From: Acinetobacter sp.
Lineage (GTDB): Bacteria > Pseudomonadota > Gammaproteobacteria > Pseudomonadales > Moraxellaceae
Assembly (NCBI GenBank): GCA_030523805.1
Contig: JAUNHS010000048.1
Location: 1 to 9,708, forward strand
Direction of reading: 5' to 3'
Length of the DNA stretch: 9,708 nucleotides
Position numbers and translations under genes: made by a program. This document shows, piece by piece, positions 1 to 6,821 of the stretch. The notes beneath the pieces were generated by a model, which worked only from the letters and a program-made list of their open reading frames with translations, did no database searches and was not told the DNA's origin. Position 1 is the stretch's first letter, and the number at the start of each line of letters is the position of its first letter.

Positions 1-1052
1 TCAACGAGCTTTTTACGAGCAGCAAAACGCTCAAGTCCTGCATAATCATTGGGTGCAGTAATATGGTCAGAAATCTGTTCGCCAGCCTTGCTAATAAAAT
101 CAAATTCAGCTTTGATACACGCATTTTCATCAAAAATATTGATGAGTGGCAGGCTATGGCGTTTGCCGAGTTCATAGTCGTTAAAATCGTGAGCAGGGGT
201 GATTTTTACGCAGCCTGTACCGAACTCTTTTTCTACATAATCATCAGCGACAATCGGCACTTCACGACCTGTAATCGGCAGAATAATGCTCTTGCCAATC
301 AAATGTTTATAGCGTTCATCTTCTGGGTGAACGGCTACGGCACTATCGCCAAGCAGCGTCTCTGGACGTGTGGTTGCGACTACGAGATAATCGTTGCCGT
401 CTTGGGTGCGTAAGGTTTTATCAGCAAAATGATAACGGAAATGCCACAGCGAGCCTTGTTCTTCTACGCTTTCTACTTCCAAATCCGATAGGGCAGTGTG
501 CAGTTTAGGGTCCCAGTTTACAAGGCGTTTGCCACGATAAATCAGACCTTGCTCATGCAGACGCACAAACACTTCTTTAACCACTTTGGATAAATCATCG
601 TCCATGGTAAAGCGTTCACGAGACCAGTCCACCGATGAACCCAAACGGCGAATTTGTTTGGTAATCGTACCACCTGATTGCTCTTTCCATTGCCACACTT
701 TTTCTAAAAATTTTTCACGCCCAAGGTCGTGGCGAGTGATGCCTTCTGCACCGAGCTGACGTTCTACCACCATTTGCGTGGCGATGCCTGCGTGGTCAGT
801 ACCTGGTTGCCACAGCGTATTAAAACCTTTCATGCGATGATAACGAGTCAATGCGTCCATGATGGCATTGTTAAAGCCGTGTCCCATGTGTAGCGAGCCA
901 GTTACGTTTGGTGGTGGCAGGGCGATAGAGAACGATTGTTCTTTGTCTAAAGTTGGTTTGAAATAGCCGTTTTGCTCCCACACATCGTACCATTTTTTCT
1001 CAATGCTTGATGGGTCGTAGGTGGTAGATAAATGTTCAGCAGTTTGTGTCAT
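1..1052 (-). CDS. valS: Valyl-tRNA synthetase, N-terminal part (runs off left edge)
   Basis: Class I aminoacyl-tRNA synthetase that charges tRNA-Val with valine in the cytoplasm. Reading the minus strand from the ATG at 1052-1050 gives 350 codons without a stop, beginning [20 protein letters not shown]. The class I HIGH motif appears as HMGH at about residues 55-58, inside the family context [18 protein letters not shown]. The CP1 editing domain, which hydrolyses mischarged Thr-tRNA, follows: [12 protein letters not shown] starts near residue 227 and PAHDFNDYE near 286. The KMSKS loop, anticodon-binding domain and C-terminal coiled coil lie beyond the left edge. The family is usually about 950 residues, so roughly 37% is seen. 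The start is chosen because it aligns with normal ValS N-termini; the ATG 8 nt upstream (1060) meets a stop at once. It is divergent from the pst operon and nothing looks broken. The identification is very secure. Confidence 0.97.
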   Translation of the reverse strand, partial: MTQTAEHLSTTYDPSSIEKKWYDVWEQNGYFKPTLDKEQSFSIALPPPNVTGSLHMGHGFNNAIMDALTRYHRMKGFNTLWQPGTDHAGIATQMVVERQLGAEGITRHDLGREKFLEKVWQWKEQSGGTITKQIRRLGSSVDWSRERFTMDDDLSKVVKEVFVRLHEQGLIYRGKRLVNWDPKLHTALSDLEVESVEEQGSLWHFRYHFADKTLRTQDGNDYLVVATTRPETLLGDSAVAVHPEDERYKHLIGKSIILPITGREVPIVADDYVEKEFGTGCVKITPAHDFNDYELGKRHSLPLINIFDENACIKAEFDFISKAGEQISDHITAPNDYAGLERFAARKKLV

Positions 1053-1080
1053 GATTGCATCTACTTAAAATTAAAAAAAT

Positions 1081-1116
1081 TAGAGCTATTGTAGCAAAAA
1101 ATGGCAGGTAAATGCT
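1081..1116 (-). promoter_or_regulatory. Probable valS promoter (extended -10)
   Basis: On the minus strand TGCTACAAT occurs with its -10 hexamer TACAAT at 1093-1088. This is a 5/6 match to TATAAT preceded by the TGn extended -10 element. No good -35 exists at 17-18 bp spacing (AGCATT or TAGCAT), as is usual for extended -10 promoters. Predicted transcription start is near 1081, leaving a leader of about 29 nt before the valS ATG. Inferred from motif only. Confidence 0.5.
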
Positions 1117-1130
1117 AATGAAACGTGCAT

Positions 1131-1141
1131 TTGTCATAAAA
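1131..1141 (+). promoter_or_regulatory. Isolated Pho half-site, upstream of the main array
   Basis: TTGTCATAAAA is as good a match to the PhoB half-site (CTGTCATAAAA type) as any in the main array. Its GTCAT begins at 1133, exactly 77 bp (7 x 11) before the first GTCAT of the array at 1210. The positions in between at 11-bp steps are mostly poor matches (CTCAA at 1144, GTATA at 1177). It may be a remnant or an auxiliary site, or may be chance in AT-rich DNA. Confidence 0.3.
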
Positions 1142-1207
1142 ATCTCAAATGGATTAAAAGCTACACGCTCAGCACTGTATAAAATAGAAACAAGAATAAC
1201 AGCACAT

Positions 1208-1273
1208 TTGTCATTAAACTGCAATAAAAACGTCATGGAATTGTCATTGAAACATCATGTAACTGTCATAAAA
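1208..1273 (+). promoter_or_regulatory. Pho-box array: six phased 11-bp PhoB half-sites
   Basis: Six consecutive 11-bp units fill this stretch without a gap: TTGTCATTAAA, CTGCAATAAAA, ACGTCATGGAA, TTGTCATTGAA, ACATCATGTAA and CTGTCATAAAA. The conserved core GTCAT starts at 1210, 1221, 1232, 1243, 1254 and 1265, always 11 bp apart. Units 2 and 5 carry one substitution or more in the core. PhoB is known to bind head-to-tail to 22-bp Pho boxes made of two such 11-bp repeats, so this is three tandem boxes. The last unit takes the place of a -35 element, which is the established architecture of PhoB-activated promoters. It controls pstS and presumably the whole pst-phoU operon, inducing it on phosphate starvation. 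That PhoB is the binder is inferred from the motif and gene context. Confidence 0.9.
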
Positions 1274-1284
1274 GTTTGGCAAAT

Positions 1285-1290
1285 TATAAG
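1285..1290 (+). promoter_or_regulatory. -10 element of the PhoB-dependent pstS promoter
   Basis: TATAAG (5/6 match to TATAAT) lies 11 bp after the end of the last Pho half-site, the spacing typical of E. coli Pho promoters. No sigma-70 -35 hexamer is needed because PhoB replaces it. The predicted transcription start is around 1297, giving a leader of about 50 nt that includes a small GCCT/AGGC hairpin (1307-1318). Confidence 0.7.
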
Positions 1291-1345
1291 CACATGGTAA
1301 AAAACTGCCTTTTTAGGCGATATGTAGCAATTTAAGGAGACGACA

Positions 1346-2491
1346 ATGCGTCATTCAATTTTAGCGTTCAGTTTAATCAGTGCTTTTGCTCTTACAGCGT
1401 GCAGCAGCGAGAGCCAACCAAAAGCGGCAGCAAATCCTGCAACAGCAGCAGTTTCTGAGCAAGCCAAAGCAGCAGCGGCAGCGTATCAAGGCAATGACAA
1501 AATTTCTATGCAAATTACAGGGGCAGGGGCATCATTCCCAGCACCGATTTATTCAAAATGGTCGGCTGATTTCCATGCTTTGACAGGTGGTCAAGTCAAT
1601 TATCAATCGATTGGTTCATCTGGTGGTATTAAGCAAATTATTGAAAATACTGTTGATTTTGGTGCTTCTGATGCTCCAATGACACCTGAAGAATTAGAAA
1701 AGAATGGTTTAATCCAATTCCCAACGGTGATTGGTGGCGTTGTCCCTGTGGTGAATATTCAAGGCGTGAAAGCGGGTGAGTTGGTTTTAAGTGGTGATGT
1801 CTTGGCGAAAATTTATTTAGGCGAAATTACCAAGTGGAATGATGAAGCGATTAAAGCACTCAATCCACAGTTGAATTTGCCTGATGCCAATATTACGACT
1901 GTATTCCGTTCAGATGGTTCTGGTACGACATTTAACTTTACCGATTATCTTGCCAAAGTGTCTAGCACATGGTCTAGTAAAGTGGGTGTAGATAAGAGCA
2001 TTTCATGGCCAACAGCACAGTCTGGTGCTGGTGGTAAGGGCAATGAAGGCGTGGCAAGTACGGTAAATCGTATTCCAAATGCGATTGGCTATGTGGAATA
2101 TGCCTACGCCAAAGAAAATGGCATGGCACATACTGCGATGGTGAATGCCGCAGGTAAAACCGTACAGCCATCAGCGGAAAGTTTCTCAGCAGCAGGCGAT
2201 ATTGACTGGTCTAAAGCCAAAGGTTTCCATGCTTTAATTACCAACTCTGCGACTGAACAAGCATGGCCGATTGCTGCATCTACCTTTATTTTGGTGCATA
2301 AAAATCCTAAAAATCCACAGCAAGTGGCTGGTGTTTTAAACTTCTTTAACTGGGCATTTGACCAAGCTGATGAGCAAGCATTGACATTGGATTATGTACC
2401 ATTCTCAGATCAAGCGGTGGCATTGTTTAAGCAAAGCTGGTCGCAAGTGGTGGATGCTCAAGGGCAAGCGGTTTATCAAGCGAAGCCATAA
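1346..2491 (+). CDS. pstS: Phosphate ABC transporter substrate-binding lipoprotein PstS
   Basis: High-affinity phosphate-binding component of the PstSCAB importer. The N-terminus is a lipoprotein signal peptide with lipobox L16-T17-A18-C19, so the mature protein should be lipid-anchored at C19 rather than free in the periplasm as in E. coli. An Ala-rich linker (about residues 27-47) precedes the binding domain. Phosphate-contact segments of the family are all present: GAGASFPAPIY (59-69), IGSSGG (89-94), ASDAPM with Asp109 (107-112) and FRSDGSGTT (187-195). At 381 residues it is longer than the E. coli precursor (346), partly through the linker. AAGGAG at 1334-1339 lies 6 nt before the ATG and fixes the start. 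It is the first gene of the operon and sits directly behind the Pho-box promoter, so it should be phosphate-starvation induced. No defects are seen. Confidence 0.97.
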   Translation: MRHSILAFSLISAFALTACSSESQPKAAANPATAAVSEQAKAAAAAYQGNDKISMQITGAGASFPAPIYSKWSADFHALTGGQVNYQSIGSSGGIKQIIENTVDFGASDAPMTPEELEKNGLIQFPTVIGGVVPVVNIQGVKAGELVLSGDVLAKIYLGEITKWNDEAIKALNPQLNLPDANITTVFRSDGSGTTFNFTDYLAKVSSTWSSKVGVDKSISWPTAQSGAGGKGNEGVASTVNRIPNAIGYVEYAYAKENGMAHTAMVNAAGKTVQPSAESFSAAGDIDWSKAKGFHALITNSATEQAWPIAASTFILVHKNPKNPQQVAGVLNFFNWAFDQADEQALTLDYVPFSDQAVALFKQSWSQVVDAQGQAVYQAKP

Positions 2492-2503
2492 TCTCACGAG
2501 ATT
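2490..2503 (+). repeat. Small inverted repeat at the pstS stop codon
   Basis: AATCTC-AC-GAGATT is a perfect inverted repeat that begins inside the pstS TAA. As RNA it would close as 5 bp with a 4-nt loop. No U-run follows, so it is not an intrinsic terminator by itself. It may help protect the pstS 3' end, or be incidental. Confidence 0.35.
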
Positions 2504-2549
2504 GGTCTTACTGGATTGGTTGGATAGATTGGATCAGCTTGATAAAAAT

Positions 2550-2620
2550 TGTGAGTATTGTTAAGCATAGAACAAAGATTGGGGCGTATCAATAACGCCC
2601 TACATCTTACCAAACTCACA
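2550..2620 (+). repeat. Nested stem-loop in the pstS-pstC spacer
   Basis: Three inverted repeats nest in each other: TGTGAGT (2550-2556) with ACTCACA (2614-2620), AAGAT (2575-2579) with ATCTT (2604-2608), and GGGCGT (2582-2587) with ACGCCC (2595-2600) around a 7-nt loop. No U-tract follows, so full termination is unlikely. In other ABC importer operons such as malEFG, a structure after the binding-protein gene lets that protein be made in excess over the membrane subunits. The same role here is an inference. The rest of this 179-bp spacer (2492-2670) holds no gene; it does contain four copies of the word GATTGG (2500, 2514, 2527, 2577). Confidence 0.55.
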
Positions 2621-2670
2621 CGATGGAACATTGTATTGGATAAATGATTGAACGAGCATAAGAGAGCAAA

Positions 2671-3621
2671 ATGTCTGATTTACAAGCACAATTAGCAAAA
2701 CAAAAACGCTACGATTGGCTTTTTGTAGGCATCACAAAATTATTTGCTTGGTTGGTGTTGTTATCATTGGGTGGAATTTTAATTTCACTAATTATTGGGG
2801 CAATGCCGAGTATTGAGCAATATGGTTTTGCATTTTATAGCAGTGCAGAATGGAATCCTGTAACACAGCAATATGGGGCATTAGCACCTGTGTATGGCAC
2901 GATTATGACATCGTTGCTAGCGATTGTGATTGCTGTACCGATTAGTTTTGGTATTGCGATTTTCTTGACGGAGCTTTGTCCTGCATTTTTGCGTAAGCCT
3001 TTGGGCATTGCCATAGAATTATTGGCAGGGATTCCGTCTATTATTTATGGTATGTGGGGTTTATTTGTATTTGCACCGTGGTTTGCACAGCATGTACAAC
3101 CTACATTAATTCAATATTTGGGCGATGTGCCTGTGCTGGGGGCATTGTTTAGTGGCGTGCCGATGGGGATTGGTTTATTCACTGCATCATTGGTACTTGC
3201 CATTATGATTATTCCATTTATTGCAGCGACGATGCGTGATGTGTTCGCCATTGTTCCGCCATTATTGAAAGAATCAGCTTATGGTATGGGAGCAACCACT
3301 TGGGAAGTGATGTATAAAATCATTTTGCCTTATACCAAAGCAGGTGTAGTTGGTGGTGTGATTTTGGGCTTGGGACGTGCATTGGGCGAGACGATGGCTG
3401 TTACATTCTTAATTGGTAATACCTTTAATATTAATGCCAGTTTCTTTTCGTCAGGCGTATCTATTACATCGGCATTGGCCAATGAGTTTGCCGAAGCGTC
3501 TAACGATTTGCACCTTGCATCATTATTACACTTAGGTTTGATTTTATTCATTATTACCTTAGTGGTGCTGTCATTGTCTAAATTTATGCTGATGAAAATT
3601 GACCGCCAACAGGGCAAATAA
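2671..3621 (+). CDS. pstC: Phosphate ABC transporter permease PstC
   Basis: Inner-membrane subunit that pairs with PstA to form the phosphate channel. The 316 residues contain a cytoplasmic N-terminus followed by about six hydrophobic segments. Clear ones are at roughly 24-46, 75-100, 112-134 and 163-187, plus a final one near 285-305. The ABC permease EAA-type loop that contacts the ATPase is seen as KESAYGMGATTWEVMYKIILP from residue 200, followed by the conserved GRALGETMAVTFLIGN. Length matches the family (E. coli 319). AAGAGAG lies just upstream of the ATG. It is the second operon gene, separated from pstS by the structured spacer and from pstA by 15 bp, so pstC and pstA are surely co-transcribed. 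Identification as PstC rather than PstA rests on gene order and the GRALGETMA motif. Confidence 0.95.
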   Translation: MSDLQAQLAKQKRYDWLFVGITKLFAWLVLLSLGGILISLIIGAMPSIEQYGFAFYSSAEWNPVTQQYGALAPVYGTIMTSLLAIVIAVPISFGIAIFLTELCPAFLRKPLGIAIELLAGIPSIIYGMWGLFVFAPWFAQHVQPTLIQYLGDVPVLGALFSGVPMGIGLFTASLVLAIMIIPFIAATMRDVFAIVPPLLKESAYGMGATTWEVMYKIILPYTKAGVVGGVILGLGRALGETMAVTFLIGNTFNINASFFSSGVSITSALANEFAEASNDLHLASLLHLGLILFIITLVVLSLSKFMLMKIDRQQGK

Positions 3622-3636
3622 AGCAATAGGGGAATT

Positions 3637-4536
3637 ATGATGAATGCAACAGTACAACATTCTGCGACATCGCACCACCAATTAACGCATTTGCAAACAA
3701 ACTTGTATCGCAAACGCCAATGGAAAAATGCTGTCGGTTTGGGCTTTGCTTGGTTTGCTATGATTTTTGGCTTGTTCTGGTTGTTGTGGATTTTGTGGAC
3801 TTTGCTGGCAAGTGGTTTACAAGGTTTAATTCAATTGCCTGTATTTAGTATGGATACGCCACCACCCAATGCTTTAGGTGGTTTGCGAAATGCCATTGTC
3901 GGCTCGGTGATGATGACTTTTACCGCATTGTGCATTGGTACACCGATTGGTTTATTGGCAGGCGTGTATTTGGCTGAGTTTGACCAAAATTCATGGTTAG
4001 CCAAAGCGACACGTTTTATGAATGATATTCTGCTTTCTGCACCGTCTATTGTTATTGGTTTGTTTATTTTTGAATTGATGGTGCGTGGTGGGAGCTTTTC
4101 AGGTTGGGCTGGAGCATTGGCATTGGCGTTAATTATTATTCCAGTGGTGGTGCGAAGTACAGAAAATATGCTGCGACTTGTGCCTAATCATTTGCGTGAA
4201 GCTGCCTATGCTTTGGGTACGCCAAAGTGGAAAATGGTGTTAAGCATTACGGTAAAAGCATCAAAAGCAGGTTTATTAACGGGTGTATTGTTAGGTTTTG
4301 CACGCATTACAGGCGAAACTGCACCGTTACTGTTTACGGCACTCAATCATCAATACTTTAGTACAGATATGAGCCATGCCATTGCCAACTTACCAAATAC
4401 CATTTACCAATTCGCCATGAGTCCATATCAAAACTGGCACAGCTTGGCGTGGGCAGCCGCATTATTGATTACTTTTGCAGTATTGACACTCAACATCATT
4501 GCACGAGTAATGAGCCGAGAAACAAAACAGAAATAG
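3637..4536 (+). CDS. pstA: Phosphate ABC transporter permease PstA
   Basis: Second transmembrane subunit of the phosphate importer. The 299 residues have a polar N-terminus of about 30 residues and a long Trp/Leu-rich first membrane segment (about 31-61). Further membrane segments follow, then the EAA loop LREAAYALGTPKWKMVLSI (E188-A189-A190) and the PstA-typical GFARITGETAPLLFTALNHQY. Length is normal for the family (E. coli 296). AGGGGA lies a few bases before the ATG at 3637; a second ATG follows immediately at 3640 and either could be used. The stop codon TAG at 4534-4536 is part of the TAGGAG Shine-Dalgarno of pstB, which suggests translational coupling of the two genes. Confidence 0.95.
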   Translation: MMNATVQHSATSHHQLTHLQTNLYRKRQWKNAVGLGFAWFAMIFGLFWLLWILWTLLASGLQGLIQLPVFSMDTPPPNALGGLRNAIVGSVMMTFTALCIGTPIGLLAGVYLAEFDQNSWLAKATRFMNDILLSAPSIVIGLFIFELMVRGGSFSGWAGALALALIIIPVVVRSTENMLRLVPNHLREAAYALGTPKWKMVLSITVKASKAGLLTGVLLGFARITGETAPLLFTALNHQYFSTDMSHAIANLPNTIYQFAMSPYQNWHSLAWAAALLITFAVLTLNIIARVMSRETKQK

Positions 4537-4539
4537 GAG
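4535..4539 (+). promoter_or_regulatory. pstB ribosome-binding site overlapping the pstA stop
   Basis: AGGAG sits 6 nt before the ATG at 4546 and shares bases with the pstA TAG. It decides the start of pstB in favour of the long form. Later in-frame ATGs (4582, 4663, 4693, 4705) lack an obvious Shine-Dalgarno of this quality. Confidence 0.7.
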
Positions 4540-4545
4540 TCGCTG

Positions 4546-5511
4546 ATGTTAAAAGAATTGAACAAAAATAGCCATCGTCCGATGAATGCTTTACACACGG
4601 CAAATGAAGCCACAGTACAACGTGTATTGATTGACCCAAGCCGTCCTGCGAGCAATCCATTGATGAAAAACAAGACACAGACCAATCATGGCATGAGCCA
4701 AAATATGAGCCACAATACGAGCCAAAACACTATGCAAAATTTATCTGAAACTCTTGTACAACCGAAGTTGCAAGTCCAAAATTTAGACTTTTATTATGGC
4801 GATTTTCATGCGTTGAAAAATATCAACCTAGACATCGCTGATAAAAAAGTAACCGCATTTATTGGGCCATCGGGTTGTGGTAAATCTACCTTATTGCGTA
4901 CCTTTAATCGTATGTATGATTTATATACAGGTATGCGAGCCACAGGGGCAATTCAGCTTGATGGACAAAATATTTTAGATGCCAATGTTGATGTCAATTT
5001 ATTGCGTGCCAGAGTTGGTATGGTGTTCCAAAAGCCAACGCCATTTCCAATGTCTATTTATGACAATGTCGCATTTGGTGTGCGTTTATACGAAAAATTA
5101 AGCCGTGCCGAAATGGACGAGCGAGTAGAGTGGGCATTGCAAAAAGCCGCATTATGGACAGAAGTGAAAGATAAACTCAAAGCATCAGGTTTATCGCTTT
5201 CAGGTGGTCAGCAGCAACGATTATGTATTGCACGAGCAGTCGCTACACGCCCAGAAGTACTATTGCTTGATGAACCAACATCAGCACTTGACCCAATTTC
5301 TACAGGGGCAATTGAAGACTTAATCCATGATTTAAAACAAGATTATACCATCGCCATTGTTACGCATAATATGCAACAAGCGGCACGTTGCTCCGATTAC
5401 ACCGTTTATATGTATTTGGGCGATATGATTGAAATGGGTGAGACCAATCAAATTTTCAGCAAACCAAAACACAAAGCTACTGAAGATTATATTACAGGGC
5501 GTTATGGTTAA
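4546..5511 (+). CDS. pstB: Phosphate ABC transporter ATPase PstB, with N-terminal extension
   Basis: Cytoplasmic ATPase that powers PstCA. All nucleotide-binding motifs are intact: Walker [10 protein letters not shown] (residues 107-115), Q-loop Gln162 in [16 protein letters not shown] signature LSGGQQQR (218-225), Walker B LLLDEP with D242 and E243, and the H-loop His274. The protein ends with EDYITGRYG, normal for PstB. At 321 residues it is about 60-65 longer than E. coli PstB (257). The extra part is an N-terminal region before the usual start of the fold ([18 protein letters not shown]). It is rich in Asn, Ser, Gln and Met, looks disordered, and contains tandem four-residue repeats at 49-68. 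The strong Shine-Dalgarno at 4535-4539 supports translation of the extension. Function is certain; the role of the extension is unknown. Confidence 0.96.
   Translation: MLKELNKNSHRPMNALHTANEATVQRVLIDPSRPASNPLMKNKTQTNHGMSQNMSHNTSQNTMQNLSETLVQPKLQVQNLDFYYGDFHALKNINLDIADKKVTAFIGPSGCGKSTLLRTFNRMYDLYTGMRATGAIQLDGQNILDANVDVNLLRARVGMVFQKPTPFPMSIYDNVAFGVRLYEKLSRAEMDERVEWALQKAALWTEVKDKLKASGLSLSGGQQQRLCIARAVATRPEVLLLDEPTSALDPISTGAIEDLIHDLKQDYTIAIVTHNMQQAARCSDYTVYMYLGDMIEMGETNQIFSKPKHKATEDYITGRYG
4693..4740 (+). repeat. 12-bp tandem repeats inside pstB
   Basis: Four in-frame 12-bp units at 4693, 4705, 4717 and 4729 encode [12 protein letters not shown] and T-M-Q-N. A degraded fifth unit encodes L-S-E. 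Units 1 and 2 differ at one base of 12 and later units diverge more. Because the unit is a multiple of three, copy-number change would alter the length of the PstB N-terminal tail without breaking the frame. Confidence 0.7.
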
Positions 5512-5557
5512 TTGCGATTTCCCAACAAATCATTGAATAGCTAGAGAATAGAGAAAC

Positions 5558-6268
5558 ATGAGCCAACATACATCAAAACAATATGACCATGAACTGCAAC
5601 AAGCACGCCAGCTTTTTATGGCGATGGGCGAAAATGTCAATCAACATTTAGCCCAAGCGGTTCACGCTTTTATGGAAAGCAATCCTGCTTTGGCATTGCA
5701 AGTGATTGAAGATGACCAAAACATCAACCAACAAGAACGTTTACTTGATGAACAACTCTTTTTATTGGTCGCAAAACGCCAACCAACAGCCAATGATTTA
5801 CGCTTTATTATGGCGTTAAGCAAGGGTGTAGTAGATTTAGAACGCATTGGCGATGAATGCAGTAAAATTGCCAAACGCATTGTACAACTGTTACAAGATG
5901 AGCAACGTGCATCATCTCGTGAAGTGCAAGCATTAAGCAATCAAGTGCGATTGATGATTCACGATGCGTTAAATGCCTTTGCTCATGCCGATGTGGAATT
6001 GGCATTTGAAGTCATTCGTAACGACCAATTTATTAACCAAGAATATCAATATGCTTTAAAACACATTTTGGCACAAATTACCGATCACACCATGCCTGTG
6101 GCGTACGCGATTGATTTATTGTGGATTTTCAAAGCATTAGAACGTATTGGCGATCATGCAAAAAATATTGCTGAATTGGTCATTTATAGCCAAAGCGGGA
6201 CAGATGTTCGTCATGTAACGCATGATGATGTGCAAAAAGCTGTAGATGAAGTGAAGCAGAAGAATTAG
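5558..6268 (+). CDS. phoU: Phosphate signalling regulator PhoU
   Basis: Cytoplasmic all-helical protein that links Pst transporter activity to PhoR and restrains the Pho response when phosphate is plentiful. The 236 residues fit the family (E. coli 241). It shows the two-fold repeat of three-helix bundles. The metal-binding E-x3-D signature occurs in each half, in VDLERIGDECSKIAKR (E95, D99) and KALERIGDHAKNIAEL (E195, D199), exactly 100 residues apart. DDQNINQQE and NDQFINQEYQ occupy equivalent positions in the two halves. It lies 46 bp after pstB with a modest purine-rich ribosome site (AGAGAA) before ATG 5558. I see no separate promoter, so it should be the last gene of the Pho-regulated operon. 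The Pho two-component genes themselves are not in the window. Confidence 0.95.
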   Translation: MSQHTSKQYDHELQQARQLFMAMGENVNQHLAQAVHAFMESNPALALQVIEDDQNINQQERLLDEQLFLLVAKRQPTANDLRFIMALSKGVVDLERIGDECSKIAKRIVQLLQDEQRASSREVQALSNQVRLMIHDALNAFAHADVELAFEVIRNDQFINQEYQYALKHILAQITDHTMPVAYAIDLLWIFKALERIGDHAKNIAELVIYSQSGTDVRHVTHDDVQKAVDEVKQKN

Positions 6269-6314
6269 GCAAAATTATTTAGGCAACATACAGCAAAAAT
6301 TGTGAATGTAGATG

Positions 6315-6352
6315 TAGAGTATTGCTTTTATTGGGGCGATACTCTATATTTT
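6315..6352 (+). terminator. Probable terminator of the pst-phoU operon
   Basis: TAGAGTATTGC (6315-6325) pairs with GCGATACTCTA (6336-6346), giving 11 bp with one T-G wobble around a 10-nt loop. It is followed by the short U-rich tail TATTTT. It lies 46 bp after the phoU stop. The stem is mostly AT and the tail is interrupted, so it may be a leaky terminator or an mRNA 3' stabiliser. Confidence 0.5.
6322..6350 (+). promoter_or_regulatory. Weak candidate promoter for the unknown gene pair
   Basis: TTGCTT (6322-6327) and TATATT (6345-6350) are separated by 17 bp and would start transcription shortly upstream of the gene at 6388. The -35 matches only 3 of 6 bases and both elements lie inside the post-phoU hairpin, so this is tentative. 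The alternative is read-through from phoU. Confidence 0.2.
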
Positions 6353-6387
6353 GCCATTATGATATGGAGAATAGAGATTAATCAAAA

Positions 6388-6816
6388 ATGTTTTTTAGAG
6401 TAAGTTGTCATATGCATAATCGTCATATTGAATATCTAAAGAAAGAGAGATTTTATTGTACAGGACAAGACGATTCAACGACTTATTATTGTAAAACGTT
6501 CAATTATACAGATGATTTTTTACAGCCTTGTATTATTACACCACAAGGTTTTATCACTCGTCAGCATTATGCGAAAGAATTTAATAAAAATATGAAATTA
6601 ATACGGCAAGGGAAATTAACGTTACCTTGTGCGATGCTTTTATCCCAACCTATTGTTACAATGCTTGTTAAATTAGCTGAACATCATGAAACCATCTCTT
6701 TCTTTTATGGCGATGATAATGAACATTTATTCAAGTTTGTATCTATACAGCAAATTATGCAGCCTGATTTTTATATTGAATATGGGGTAAATTATTGTAT
6801 CGTACCTACAGAGTAG
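6388..6816 (+). CDS. Hypothetical protein, first of an unknown gene pair
   Basis: I do not recognise this 142-residue protein. It is a soluble-looking sequence without signal peptide or membrane segment. It has six cysteines, many aromatic residues and acidic patches (GQDDSTTYY near the start, FFYGDDNEH near residue 110). Cysteines are scattered, with no C-x2-C zinc motif. The start is uncertain: ATG 6388 has only weak purine runs upstream (TGGAGA is too far, AGAG at 6373), and ATG 6412 gives the 134-residue alternative MHNRHIEYLKK. Codon use is more AT-rich than in the flanking conserved genes, suggesting an accessory origin. It stops 5 bp before the next gene, so the two are probably one transcript. 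That the frame is a real gene rests on its length, the tight spacing and the same-strand context. Confidence 0.6.
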   Translation: MFFRVSCHMHNRHIEYLKKERFYCTGQDDSTTYYCKTFNYTDDFLQPCIITPQGFITRQHYAKEFNKNMKLIRQGKLTLPCAMLLSQPIVTMLVKLAEHHETISFFYGDDNEHLFKFVSIQQIMQPDFYIEYGVNYCIVPTE

Positions 6817-6821
6817 TAGTC

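Noticed and set aside
63..413. 116-codon plus-strand open frame at the left end
   Set aside because: It is antisense to the conserved editing domain of valS, whose frame gives a textbook protein.
1208..1273. CRISPR-like or other tandem array reading of the regular repeats
   Set aside because: Units are only 11 bp with no spacers, and match the PhoB half-site directly upstream of pstS.
1036..1300. Short open frames on both strands in the valS-pstS gap
   Set aside because: They overlap the Pho array and valS promoter, lack ribosome sites, and their translations reflect the 11-bp repeat and AT-rich DNA.
2492..2670. A small gene or second promoter in the pstS-pstC spacer
   Set aside because: No open frame with a ribosome site, no Pho half-sites and no convincing -35/-10 pair; the inverted repeats explain the spacer better.
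3330..3713. 127-codon open frame on the minus strand across the pstC-pstA junction
   Set aside because: It is antisense to two conserved permease genes, rich in Cys, Asn and Lys as expected of a reverse shadow, and has no ribosome site.
6407..6426. Two GTCAT words resembling Pho half-sites near the start of the first unknown gene
   Set aside because: They are 15 bp apart rather than 11, lie within the coding frame, and have no -10 at the right distance.
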